From the NCBI GenBank assembly GCA_022826925.1, contig JAJDTX010000108.1, forward strand, positions 1 through 64,000: 64,000 nt of DNA, read 5' to 3'. The stretch comes from Bryobacterales bacterium (lineage in GTDB: Bacteria > Acidobacteriota > Terriglobia > Bryobacterales > UBA6623). Each line of letters starts with the position of its first letter. Within the stretch, counting starts at the first letter, position 1. The notes beneath the pieces are model-generated. The model saw nothing but the letters and a program-made list of their open reading frames with translations, did not search any database and had not been told where the DNA came from. Below, piece by piece: positions 35,111 through 44,065 of the stretch. The position numbers and the translations under genes were made by a program.

Positions 35111-35591
35111 GGTGGGCGGCGGCCATGCCTGTACATGGGCCTTTGGCGGGGATCTTAGGTCCCTGGGAGCAGAACCCGTGAGTTATCCGAATCCTCGATC
35201 GGCCCTGTCCGCTCATCCGGCTCACGTCAAGACATAGCGGCTGCCGGCGAAACGTAACGATTGTATGGGACAAAGCATCCTATCGCGGAAGAACGAGGCA
35301 ATGGGTGCACTCGGCTAGACCTGTACTCCAAATGCCACCGCCACAGTCTGGCGCAGACGAATCAGAATGGAGGGCGCGCGCCCCAGATCCGTCCGGAAGC
35401 AGGGTGCCCGAGGAGCGTCGACCACTCGAAGAAGCCGCGGTTCTTTGACCGCCACATCGTTTCGCGCCCAGGTCTGAAGTCGATCAGATAGCGGAAGCTG
35501 ATTCTGATTGGTCCTGAGCAGGATTGGGCGGATACGGGTATCGTGAATGGGCAGTGCGCCACGGCGCTCATGCCGGGCAGCTTCGAACGAA
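35111..35591. other. Intergenic region between divergent transporter and exported enolase-superfamily gene
   Basis: 481 bp with somewhat lower GC than the flanks. Short open frames exist on both strands (for example minus 35315-35599) but overlap the neighbouring start and have no ribosome site. It should contain the promoters of both divergent genes; I could not single out convincing -35/-10 pairs. Confidence 0.4.
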
Positions 35592-36860
35592 ATGATCACC
35601 CGCAGAGCACTCCTACGAGCCGCGCTGGCCGCTCCCGCCGGCGCTTGGATGGCGAACTACCGCACCCTCGCCGCTCCCTTCGAAGGCCAGGTAAGGATCA
35701 CCGCCATCAAGGCGATGCAGCTCGACTTTCAGTTTGACGGCTGCCTGATCAAGATCGAGACCGACGCCGGCTTGGTCGGCTACGGAGAGACCGGGACCAA
35801 CTCCGCGATGGCCCGCGCGCACATCGATCACTTGGCCCTTCCCGCCGCGTTCGGAGGCGGGCGTCATCCGAATGGACTGGCTCAGTTGACGGGCGCCGAC
35901 CCGCTGTCCATCGAAAAGCACTTCTACCGCATGACGGCCGTGCAGCATCCTTACACGTCCCTGACCGGCACCGTCAGCGGCATCGACATCGCGCTGTGGG
36001 ATCTGGCGGGCAAGATCACGGGCCAGCCGGTCTACAAGCTGCTCGGAGGCCCCTTCCGCGACGGCTGCCCGATGTATTCCCACGGCGACCGCCTGAGAGA
36101 CATGCACGACAAGTCGGCCTGCCGCGATTGGGTCGCCGAGATGAAGGAGCAGCCCGAAGGGTTCGACTTCTTCAAGCTCAATCTCGACCAGGCATTCCGG
36201 ATCGAAAAGCCCTACCATCCGACGCTCCGCTCCGAGGAGCTGCGCAAGACCCATCAAGGCTACGCGAACGTTCGAGAGGCTGCCGGCGACGCCTTCGACG
36301 TTGCTGTGGCCTGCCACGGGGAGTTCGACACGCCGAGCAGCATCGGGATCTGCAGGGCGGTCGAAGACCTCGGGCTGATGTTCGTCGAAGACGCCTTGAA
36401 CACACGCTACTCCGACGCATGGAAGGAGTTAAAGCGAGCGTCCCGCGTGCCGCTGCTGACGGGCGAGAAGCTGGAGCTGCTGCGCGAGTTCAAGCCGTTC
36501 CTCGACGCTCAAGCGGTCGACATCATTCACCCGGACATCTCCTTCGCCGGAGGAATCACGGGCTGCCGCAAGATCGCGGACTACGCCGCATTGACCCGGA
36601 CGCCGGTGGCTCTGCACAACGTGGGCACGCTGGTGCGCACCTACGCTTCGGCGCACCTGTCGATGGCGATCCAGAACTTCTATCGTTCGGAGAGTTGGCT
36701 CGGCCGGCCCGGCAGGCTGCGGGAGCAGATGACCCAAGGGGAGCCGCCCGCCGTTCGCAAAGGACGTTTGCGCGTTCCCGAGAGGCCGGGATTGGGGCTT
36801 GACATCAACGAGGACTTCCTGCGACGCCAGAAGCCCGCCGACGAGCCTTGGTGGGGCTAG
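35592..36860 (+). CDS. Tat-exported mandelate racemase/muconate lactonizing-type protein
   Basis: A 422-residue member of the enolase superfamily. It begins MITRRALLRAALAAPAGAWM, a Tat-type signal; the upstream extension is discarded because the signal starts at ATG 35592. The N-terminal capping domain is followed by a barrel with TGTVSGIDIALWDLAGKITG, FDFFKLNLD (general base Lys region), VACHGEFD, LMFVEDAL (Glu266), LLTGEKLEL (Glu292) and ALHNVGT. Sugar-acid dehydratases of this family have D-x-HG at the third site, where Asp binds Mg2+; here it is Ala240-Cys-His-Gly. Two of three metal ligands remain, so catalysis may be altered. It probably handles a sugar acid in the periplasm. Confidence 0.82.
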   Translation: MITRRALLRAALAAPAGAWMANYRTLAAPFEGQVRITAIKAMQLDFQFDGCLIKIETDAGLVGYGETGTNSAMARAHIDHLALPAAFGGGRHPNGLAQLTGADPLSIEKHFYRMTAVQHPYTSLTGTVSGIDIALWDLAGKITGQPVYKLLGGPFRDGCPMYSHGDRLRDMHDKSACRDWVAEMKEQPEGFDFFKLNLDQAFRIEKPYHPTLRSEELRKTHQGYANVREAAGDAFDVAVACHGEFDTPSSIGICRAVEDLGLMFVEDALNTRYSDAWKELKRASRVPLLTGEKLELLREFKPFLDAQAVDIIHPDISFAGGITGCRKIADYAALTRTPVALHNVGTLVRTYASAHLSMAIQNFYRSESWLGRPGRLREQMTQGEPPAVRKGRLRVPERPGLGLDINEDFLRRQKPADEPWWG

Positions 36861-37043
36861 TGTCTTTGTTCATCACTTGGCGGCGGCGGCATGTAATCGG
36901 CCAGCCTCGGCTGCGATCGACGCATTGGGCGGCCAAGACGGAAATCCCAGGCCGGAGTCGCGTCGGCGGCCCCATCATCCGACTACCGGCTCGCGCCTGT
37001 GGGCTGCATGTTTGGATCAGAAAGCGGATATAATGCCCACGCC

Positions 37044-37775
37044 GTGAGGCTTGGGATTCTGACCGCGCTTACAGGCGTCGTCTGTTTCGCCGCCGACTAT
37101 ACTCCTGCAGCCGTCGAGGCAGGCAAGGCCCAGTTTCTCGACGCCTGCGCCGCGTGCCACGGAACGAACGGCGAAGGCGGCTTCGGCCCCAGCTTGGTCG
37201 ACGGCCGCGAAGTGCGGCGCGCCGACGACGAACAGTTGTTCAAATCCATCCAGCAGGGCGTGTCCGGAGCAGACATGCCGCCGTTTTCGTTTCCCGACGA
37301 ACAGATTTGGAACCTCGTCGGCTTCGTTCGCAGCCTGAGCGCGCCGGCGGTCGAGTCGAACGTGGACGGGGACGCTGCTGCTGGAGAAGCGCTGTTCTTC
37401 GGCGCGGGCGGCTGCGTCGGATGCCATCGGATCCGCGGCCGCGGCGGGCTACTCGGGCCGGACCTCTCCGTCATCGGCTCGAGCCGACGCATCGATCAGA
37501 TCCTCGAAGCGCTGCTGGACCCGAACGCCCGGATCACCGCCGGATTCGCGGCGGCGACGCTCGACGGAAACGTTCGAGCCGTGGTCAAGAACCACACGAA
37601 CTTTTCCGCGCAAGTCCTTGACTCCTCTGGGCGGCTGCACTTGCTGCGCGGTGATGAGCTCGAACGACTGCGCTTTGAAGGCGAGTCTTGGATGCCTCGG
37701 GATGTCGCGACTCGCCTCGAGGACCACCTGGTGCGTGACTTGGTAGCGTTCCTTAGCCGACAGGCGGCTCGATAG
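37044..37775 (+). CDS. Dihaem c-type cytochrome
   Basis: A periplasmic cytochrome of about 243 residues. GTG 37044 starts the signal MRLGILTALTGVVCFA (cleavage near AADY); the frame extends 15 codons upstream without a signal. Haem 1 is CAACH with GTNGEGGFGPSL after it and MPPFSF as likely Met ligand; haem 2 is CVGCH with RIRGRGGLLGPDLS. A C-terminal segment of about 80 residues (DGNVRAVVKN) resembles the tails of Planctomycete/Acidobacterial cytochromes linked to membrane-bound dehydrogenases. The PQQ dehydrogenase starts on the next base after its stop, so it is the probable electron acceptor of that enzyme. Confidence 0.87.
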   Translation: MRLGILTALTGVVCFAADYTPAAVEAGKAQFLDACAACHGTNGEGGFGPSLVDGREVRRADDEQLFKSIQQGVSGADMPPFSFPDEQIWNLVGFVRSLSAPAVESNVDGDAAAGEALFFGAGGCVGCHRIRGRGGLLGPDLSVIGSSRRIDQILEALLDPNARITAGFAAATLDGNVRAVVKNHTNFSAQVLDSSGRLHLLRGDELERLRFEGESWMPRDVATRLEDHLVRDLVAFLSRQAAR

Positions 37776-39341
37776 ATGCGACTCCTTCTCTGCGCTCTCG
37801 TACTCTCCGCCGCGGCGATCGGTCAGATCGATGAGGCCGCCATTCTCGAAGGAGCGGGCGACGACTGGCTGACCTACTCCGGCGACTACGCCTCGTTGCG
37901 GCACAGCTCGCTAGATCAGATCAACCGCGAAAACGTCGGCTCGCTGGTGACGAAGTGGGTCTATCACGTCCCCGGCGCGCGACGGCTCGAAACCACCCCG
38001 CTTGTCTACGACGGGGTCATGTACCTGACCAACACGAACGAATTGCACGCGCTCGACGCCGGAACCGGCCGACGGATCTGGACCTATGTGGCTGAAGCCC
38101 CTCGCAGGGCCCAGAACCGCGGAGCGGCGCTATGGGGAGACGCGGTCTTCTTCTTGGCCGCCGACTGCCATTTGGTGAAGCTCGATCGGCTCACGGGAGC
38201 CCTGATCTGGACACGCGAGTTCGCCTCGTACGAGGAGGGCTACTATACTTCGCTCGCTCCGCTGATTGTGAAAGGACAGGTCCTGGTCGGCACGGCCGGC
38301 GGAGGGACTGGACAGCGCGGGTTCGTCGCGGCGCTGTCGACCGACACGGGCGAGGAGCTTTGGCGCTTCTGGACGGTTCCAGCCGAAGGCGAGCCGGGCT
38401 CGGAGACGTGGGGCGGGTTCCCGTCCAAGTGGGGAGGTGCTCCCACTTGGACCACTGGCTCCTACGATCCCGAGCTGAACTTGATCTACTGGCCGACCGG
38501 CAACCCTTGGCCGGACTTCTACGGCGGCCGCAGGCGCGGCGACAACCTTTACTCCAATTCGGTCCTCGCGCTCGACGCCGACACCGGCGAGATGAAGTGG
38601 TACTTCCAGTTCACTCCGCACGATACCCACGACTGGGACGCCAACGAGCAGCTCGTCCTCGTCGATCGCGAGTACAACGGCGAGATGCGCAAGCTGATGT
38701 TGCACGCCGACCGCAACGGTTTCTACTACTTGCTCGATCGCGAGACGGGCGAGTACCTGCAGGCGACGCGGTTCGTCGAACGACTCGATTGGGCGACCGG
38801 GATCGATGAGAGCGGGCGGCCGATCGAGGTCCCCGGGCTTGAGCCGACGCCGGCCGGAGTGAAAGTCTGCCCGTCGGTGCGCGGGGCGACGAACTGGATG
38901 TCCCCTTCGATCAACCCCGAGATCGGGCTGCTCTACGTCGTCACGCTCGAGATGTGCGACATCTATACCGGCTCGGCCAAGGAACCCGTGCCGTCGAGCG
39001 GCTTTCGCGGCGGAGGGAGCCAACAAATCCCCTCGGAGCCAGGACAGTTCTACTTGCGGGCGCTTGACTCCCTGAGCGGAGAGATTCGCTGGGAATACAA
39101 GATGACCGGCCCGGCGACGATGTGGGCCGGCACGGTCTCGACCGCGGGCGGACTCGTGTTCACCGGCGACGACGACGGCGCGCTGGTCGCGTTGGACGCG
39201 CGAACGGGCGAAGCGCTGTGGCACTTCTCCATGGGCAACACCCTCTACGCCTCGCCGATGACCTTCACAGCCGACGGCAAGCAGTACGTGACCATCGCGA
39301 CGGCGAACGACGTGTTCACGTTCGGGCTGTTCAGCGACTAG
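37776..39341 (+). CDS. PQQ-dependent alcohol dehydrogenase-type beta-propeller enzyme
   Basis: A 521-residue periplasmic quinoprotein. Signal MRLLLCALVLSAAAIGQ, then the propeller opening DWLTYSGDYASLRHSSLDQI. Tryptophan-docking repeats recur (DAGTGRRIWTY, DRLTGALIWTREF, DTDTGEELWRFW, DADTGEMKWYFQ, DARTGEALWHF). TPHDTHDWDANEQ contains the Asp that acts as base in PQQ dehydrogenases. It lacks a fused cytochrome domain; the separate dihaem cytochrome immediately upstream (no gap between stop and ATG) takes that role. The pair would oxidise an alcohol or aldehyde in the periplasm and feed electrons to the respiratory chain. PQQ synthesis genes are not in the window. Substrate is unknown. Confidence 0.9.
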   Translation: MRLLLCALVLSAAAIGQIDEAAILEGAGDDWLTYSGDYASLRHSSLDQINRENVGSLVTKWVYHVPGARRLETTPLVYDGVMYLTNTNELHALDAGTGRRIWTYVAEAPRRAQNRGAALWGDAVFFLAADCHLVKLDRLTGALIWTREFASYEEGYYTSLAPLIVKGQVLVGTAGGGTGQRGFVAALSTDTGEELWRFWTVPAEGEPGSETWGGFPSKWGGAPTWTTGSYDPELNLIYWPTGNPWPDFYGGRRRGDNLYSNSVLALDADTGEMKWYFQFTPHDTHDWDANEQLVLVDREYNGEMRKLMLHADRNGFYYLLDRETGEYLQATRFVERLDWATGIDESGRPIEVPGLEPTPAGVKVCPSVRGATNWMSPSINPEIGLLYVVTLEMCDIYTGSAKEPVPSSGFRGGGSQQIPSEPGQFYLRALDSLSGEIRWEYKMTGPATMWAGTVSTAGGLVFTGDDDGALVALDARTGEALWHFSMGNTLYASPMTFTADGKQYVTIATANDVFTFGLFSD

Positions 39342-39595
39342 CGCATCCCAGCTTGTCATTTGTCCAGCCCGTCAGCACTGGAGCCGCTTGGTCCCTGCCG
39401 TGGTGAAGTCCGTGAAGTCATTGGGTCCGGACAGCATGAGCTTGGAGGTCAATCTGTGGGGCAGCGAGCGGCTGTGCCGCGCAGGGCGGGCTGAATCGCG
39501 CGTGAGGTGCCGGGCCGGACCTTGAACATGCAGCCTTTCCCGCGAAGCCGACGACACAAGCATCCTATAATCCAACCGCACGACGGTTGGCTACC

Positions 39596-40867
39596 ATGCA
39601 CAGTCGCCGAAGATTCGTCCGACGCACTCTCGGGCCGCTGGTTGTCGGTGTCGCCAGCCCCCTCCCGAACCAAGTCGTTCATGCGCAAAGCAGGGGCCGA
39701 TCCTACCGCTACTCGCTAGTCGTCAAGGGCGGCCGGGTGATTGATCCGTCCCAAGGACTCTCCGCTCCTCGTGACATCGCGGTTTCAGGATCGAAGATCG
39801 CCCAGATAGCGGATTCGATCCCGGAGAGCGACGCGCTCCATGTAGTTGATGCATCGGGCCGAATCGTGACGCCAGGCTGGATCGATATCCACGTCCACGT
39901 CTATGACGGTGTCGCTCCCTTGGGGATCCCAGCGGATCCCAGCTGCATCGCCAAGGGCGTCACCACGGCGATTGACGCGGGGTCAGCGGGAGCCCATACG
40001 TTCCCTGGGCTCCGCAAGTACGTCATCAACACCGCCGACACCCGCATCCTCGCTCTCCTAAACATCTCGGTGGTCGGACAGTCAACCCTGTCGCAGGACA
40101 ATCCGTGGGGCGAGTTGCTTGACCTGCGCTACGCCAATACTGCCCTCGCCGCGAAGACCATCGAACGGCATCGGGACGTAATCGTGGGAATGAAGGTCAG
40201 ACTGACTCGCAACATAGCCGGGAACCACGATCTCGAGGTGCTGAGACGTGCCCGGGAGGCTGCCGATGCGGCCGGACTGCCGGTTATGGTCCATATCGGC
40301 GGCTCGCATTCCACGGTGCCGGAAATCCTGTCACTCATGAAGCCCGGTGACGTGATCACCCACAGTTTTCGGGGCGGGGAAGGCGGGATCCTCGATGATG
40401 ATGGCCGGGTGCATGACGAGGTTCTCTCGGGCGTCGCTTCGGGCATCCACCTCGACATCGGACATGGTGCTGGAAGCTTCTCCTTTGATACGGCGGAAAC
40501 AGCCATGGAGCAGGGATTGTTACCCGGCACGATTTCCAGCGACGTACATCAGTTCAACGTGCATGGTCCGGTGTTCGACTTGGCGACGACCGTTTCCAAG
40601 TTCCTGCACCTAGGCCTGACCCTAGAGGAGGCCATTCGGAGAGTCACCTCGAATCCCTCGCAGGTATTCGGACGGCTGAACGAGCTCGGAACGCTGCGAG
40701 AGGGTGCCGAGGCGGACATCGCTGTCTTCTCGCTGGAGGACGGGAAGTTTCGCTTGGTAGACGCCCTTGGAGCAACGCGCACAGGCCACCGAATGCTGCA
40801 ACCCGTTGCCACGATCAAGGCTGGACAGCTCTACGGGTCGGCCAGCATCCCGACGCAGCGCCTATGA
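39596..40867 (+). CDS. Tat-exported amidohydrolase/deacetylase-type metallohydrolase
   Basis: A 423-residue enzyme of the amidohydrolase superfamily. MHSRRRFVRRTLGPLVVGVA is a Tat signal (cleavage near VHAQ); ATG 39596 is preferred over the TTG three codons earlier. LVVKGGRVIDPSQGL starts the catalytic domain; GWIDIHVHVYDG gives the HxH metal pair, GMKVRL the likely bridging carboxylated Lys, VMVHIGGSHS and THSFRG the next His ligands, and TISSDVHQFN the catalytic Asp. This set fits the deacetylase/dihydroorotase-like subgroup. It would act on an amide or cyclic imide in the periplasm. It precedes the CehA/McbA hydrolase by 61 bp on the same strand, possibly one operon. Confidence 0.85.
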   Translation: MHSRRRFVRRTLGPLVVGVASPLPNQVVHAQSRGRSYRYSLVVKGGRVIDPSQGLSAPRDIAVSGSKIAQIADSIPESDALHVVDASGRIVTPGWIDIHVHVYDGVAPLGIPADPSCIAKGVTTAIDAGSAGAHTFPGLRKYVINTADTRILALLNISVVGQSTLSQDNPWGELLDLRYANTALAAKTIERHRDVIVGMKVRLTRNIAGNHDLEVLRRAREAADAAGLPVMVHIGGSHSTVPEILSLMKPGDVITHSFRGGEGGILDDDGRVHDEVLSGVASGIHLDIGHGAGSFSFDTAETAMEQGLLPGTISSDVHQFNVHGPVFDLATTVSKFLHLGLTLEEAIRRVTSNPSQVFGRLNELGTLREGAEADIAVFSLEDGKFRLVDALGATRTGHRMLQPVATIKAGQLYGSASIPTQRL

Positions 40868-40928
40868 CCGTTCCCGTTGATGCGGCGGGCGTCTCAGCAA
40901 CAGCCGTGCTACCGGTAAGGGCCTTCTG

Positions 40929-42560
40929 GTGAGACGCTCCATTGCCATGCGCGCCGGCTTCTTGGGCGCGATCGGTCTGGCCGCGATGGTCTCGTGTTTT
41001 GAGCAGGTCGAATCCCTCTTCCCTCGCCACGCAGTCCAGCTTCACGTGACCGCCCGGCGGTCTGACACGGGCGAGCCGATTCCGGTGCGCGTTTACCTGT
41101 TCAAGGGAGACCGCGAATTCCGGCTGAGCCCGGTCGATGCGATGCTGCCGTTGCGTCCCGACCTGTTCTACCGGGAGCGCATCTGGCGTCGGGCGGACGA
41201 CTCGCGCGTGCTGGAAGTCACCGCTAGGGACAGTTCCCATTTTGTCCTGCTCGAAGGTACGGCAAGCTTCAACTTGCCCGCCTCCGACGGATACCGGATC
41301 GAGGCGTACCACGGCACCTTCTTCCGGCCGGCCGAGGAGTCGTTCTCGCTGAAATTCGGCGAGGATTCGGAAATCACTCTGAACCTCGATCCGATTGCCC
41401 CGGGCCGTCAAGAGCAGTGGCTCGCAGGGGACGACCATATCCATCTCGTGCGCGCCCAGGAAGACGACCCGATCTTCCTGCGATGGATGCAGGCCGAAGA
41501 CCTCGCGGTAGCCAACTTCCTGGAACTCCAGCGGCAACAGCATGCCGCCATGCAGTGGGGATTCGGGGAAGAGGCCGAAGCGAGGAGTGACGGCTTTTCG
41601 ATTCGGTCGGGGCACGAATCGCGCAGCCGCTTCTACGGCCACACCCTGTTCCTGGGTCCGAGCCGAATGATCGAGCCACTCAGCATCGGTCTGGAATACG
41701 CCAACTCTCTCCGGGCGTCTCCCAATCCCCTGGTACTCTTCGCCCAGGGGCGAAGACTCGGAGCGCTAACGGGTTTTGCGCACTTCTACGGCAGCCAGCC
41801 CAACTCGACGCTCCTGATGAACTTGGTCCACGATGCGATCGATTTCGTGGAGGTGTTCCAGTTCGGAGTGCTGAAGACCGACGAATGGTACGAGCTGCTC
41901 AACGCTGGCTTCCGAGTCGTGGGTCTCGCGGGCAGTGACTTCCCGGCGAATGTCTCCCGATTCGCGTCCTGGCCTAGGGTTCTGCCGCTACTGGGTCCGG
42001 AACGGGCCTTGGTGCGAGCCGAAGCGGGCCAGTCCGCGTATGCCGCGTGGGCAGACGGGGTCCGCCGAGGCGCGGCCGTGCTGACGAACGGCCCCCTGCT
42101 CGAATTCTCGGTTGACGGCCAATCCCCGGGCGACCTCACCGTATGGAACGAAGACTCTCGCGAGGTCCAGGGGAGCGCGAGAGCTGCGTATTTCCGGCCG
42201 ATCGAGAGCATCGAGATCGTACGCAACGGAGAGATCGTTGCGCAGAAGACCGGTGACGGGGCAGGGCAGGACCAGCAACTCGACTTTCGGCTGGAACTGC
42301 ACGAGAGTTCTTGGCTGGCCGCACGTGTCACCGCTCGGACCCTGGCGGGGGAACCTGTCGTGCAGGCGCACACTAACCCAATCTATTTTCATCGCGACGG
42401 AGAGCCCGTCCGCATCGGTCCCGCCCGGCAGGCGATTCGAGAGCGATGGCGCCAAGAGGTTGCGTACTACCGGTCCGGGGCGTTGGAGTTTCCAGACGAG
42501 AGGAGCTTGCGGGAGTTTTTGGCCGGTGTCGAAGCAACCTCCCGGGCCCTCGAGCACTGA
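40929..42560 (+). CDS. CehA/McbA-family metallohydrolase lipoprotein
   Basis: A 543-residue exported protein starting at GTG 40929 (MRRSIAMRAGFLGAIGLAA) with lipobox AMVSC. An N-terminal beta-sandwich (about residues 35-155; LHVTARRSDTGEPIPVRVYL) precedes a PHP-like hydrolase domain: GDDHIHLVRAQEDDP supplies the His-x-His ligands, GALTGFAHFYGS and VVGLAGSDFPAN further ligands, and VLTNGPLLEF closes the core as in CehA (carbaryl hydrolase) and McbA relatives. Family members hydrolyse phosphate or carbamate-type esters with a metal centre; the natural substrate is usually unknown. Same orientation as the amidohydrolase upstream and the DUF362 protein downstream (193 bp later). Confidence 0.8.
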   Translation: MRRSIAMRAGFLGAIGLAAMVSCFEQVESLFPRHAVQLHVTARRSDTGEPIPVRVYLFKGDREFRLSPVDAMLPLRPDLFYRERIWRRADDSRVLEVTARDSSHFVLLEGTASFNLPASDGYRIEAYHGTFFRPAEESFSLKFGEDSEITLNLDPIAPGRQEQWLAGDDHIHLVRAQEDDPIFLRWMQAEDLAVANFLELQRQQHAAMQWGFGEEAEARSDGFSIRSGHESRSRFYGHTLFLGPSRMIEPLSIGLEYANSLRASPNPLVLFAQGRRLGALTGFAHFYGSQPNSTLLMNLVHDAIDFVEVFQFGVLKTDEWYELLNAGFRVVGLAGSDFPANVSRFASWPRVLPLLGPERALVRAEAGQSAYAAWADGVRRGAAVLTNGPLLEFSVDGQSPGDLTVWNEDSREVQGSARAAYFRPIESIEIVRNGEIVAQKTGDGAGQDQQLDFRLELHESSWLAARVTARTLAGEPVVQAHTNPIYFHRDGEPVRIGPARQAIRERWRQEVAYYRSGALEFPDERSLREFLAGVEATSRALEH

Positions 42561-42753
42561 CGGAATGCCGGCTTCGCCGGCTCCGTAGCCCCCCGACCCA
42601 CCCCTCCGTCGAGGCCAATGAGTGAATGGACGGCAACGTCGGAGTTGGACCCGCTATCATCAAGACCGGCGGTGACCTGGCGAACGATCCCGGCTGCTCT
42701 CAATCGCAGCGCAAGGGGTGCCGCACAGGCACTCTTGTCAACGAGGAGGCACC

Positions 42754-43890
42754 ATGGCGTTTGATCGACGAGAAATCCTCGCAGCCTCCGTCGCCGCGAC
42801 CCTTGCGTCACTGCCGGCGCGAATGGCCCGCGCACAGGGTCCGGAAGCTTCGAATGAGGGGAAGCCAGGCATTCCAGGTCCGTATCCGGGGCGCGTCGTT
42901 GCGGTTCACCATCCCAACAGCATCGTCTCTGGCACCTACCAAGCCGATCCGGTCGAGCAGATGATCGATCGCGGGATGCGGGAACTCACGGGCACGGAGA
43001 TTCCGCTCGACGCCTGGCGAAAGTTCTTCCAGCCCGGCGATGTCGTCGGCATCAAGCTCAACCCGGTCGGGATGCCTCACGTGATCTCCGCCCCGGAAGT
43101 GTTGCACCCCATCATCCGGGCATTGGAGGCCGTCGGTATCCCGCGGCGCGACATCGTAGCCTATGACCGCTACGGTGAACAGTTCCAGAGGGCCGGATTC
43201 GTGGAATGGCTGCCGGAGGGTGTCCGCTGGACCTCGGGTTCGCCCACCTTTCAGAGGATCCAGCTCGACATGGACGGATACGATCCCGACGTCTACATGG
43301 AGATGCCGCTGGTGCACCCGGCTTATGCGCCTGAGTACGACTTGAGTGACGCGCACGCCCGGCGGTCGTACGTCGCCAGGTTCTTGACCAAAGAGGTCAA
43401 CAAAGTCATCAACCTCTGCGTGGTGAAGCATCACCAGTCCGCTGGCGTAACCCTTGCCCTCAAGAACATGTCGCATGGCCTGGTGAACAACGTCAGTCGT
43501 AGCCACGCGACGACGACTGCGAATGTCTGCGGCATCTTCATCCCGGCTGTTGTGGACCTGCCGGTGATTCGAGAGAAGGTGGTCCTGCACATCCTAGACG
43601 GCGTGAAGGCCGCATACCACGGCGGGCCGGGCAGTAGCGTGGGGCAGTACACCTGGGAACACAAGACGATGTACTTTGCCACGGATCCCGTCGCGCTCGA
43701 CAAGACCGGCTGGCAGGCGATCGACAAGAAGCGGGTCGAAGTCGGGAGAGCCCCGATCGCCCTGCTGAAACCCGACGAGGACAGCCTGTGGCTCAATGCC
43801 CAAGTCGAGCACATCGAGCTGGCCTCCAACTTCGGCCTCGGGGTGTTCGACGACGACAAGATCGAGCTGAAACGGATCAACCTCGCGTAG
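42754..43890 (+). CDS. DUF362 protein with Tat-like signal
   Basis: A 378-residue protein. MAFDRREILAASVAATLASL is a Tat-like signal (cleavage near ARA-Q). ATG 42754 has AGGAGG 5 nt upstream, deciding the start over a 12-codon extension. The body contains FQPGDVVGIKLNPVG, PRRDIVAYDRY, NKVINLCVVKHHQSAGVTLA and LKNMSHGLVN, which follow the DUF362 pattern; the ferredoxin-type cysteine clusters found in some DUF362 proteins are absent. Function of the domain is not established. It is exported like most enzymes in this stretch and ends the plus-strand run that starts with the amidohydrolase. Confidence 0.8.
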   Translation: MAFDRREILAASVAATLASLPARMARAQGPEASNEGKPGIPGPYPGRVVAVHHPNSIVSGTYQADPVEQMIDRGMRELTGTEIPLDAWRKFFQPGDVVGIKLNPVGMPHVISAPEVLHPIIRALEAVGIPRRDIVAYDRYGEQFQRAGFVEWLPEGVRWTSGSPTFQRIQLDMDGYDPDVYMEMPLVHPAYAPEYDLSDAHARRSYVARFLTKEVNKVINLCVVKHHQSAGVTLALKNMSHGLVNNVSRSHATTTANVCGIFIPAVVDLPVIREKVVLHILDGVKAAYHGGPGSSVGQYTWEHKTMYFATDPVALDKTGWQAIDKKRVEVGRAPIALLKPDEDSLWLNAQVEHIELASNFGLGVFDDDKIELKRINLA

Positions 43891-44065
43891 GGCGGAGAGC
43901 GCTGTACGATCGGGCACATCAGCCCCGAGGGGTCCACTTGGCTGGCGGCCAAGCGCCGGGTGTCGGCTCATGGACCGCTTTGTTCATCGTGTGTCCTCTT
44001 TTCGGATGGATAGCGCGCTGGATAGCTTGTTGGGACCTGGCGCTCGGGATCATGGTCCGTTGGGC

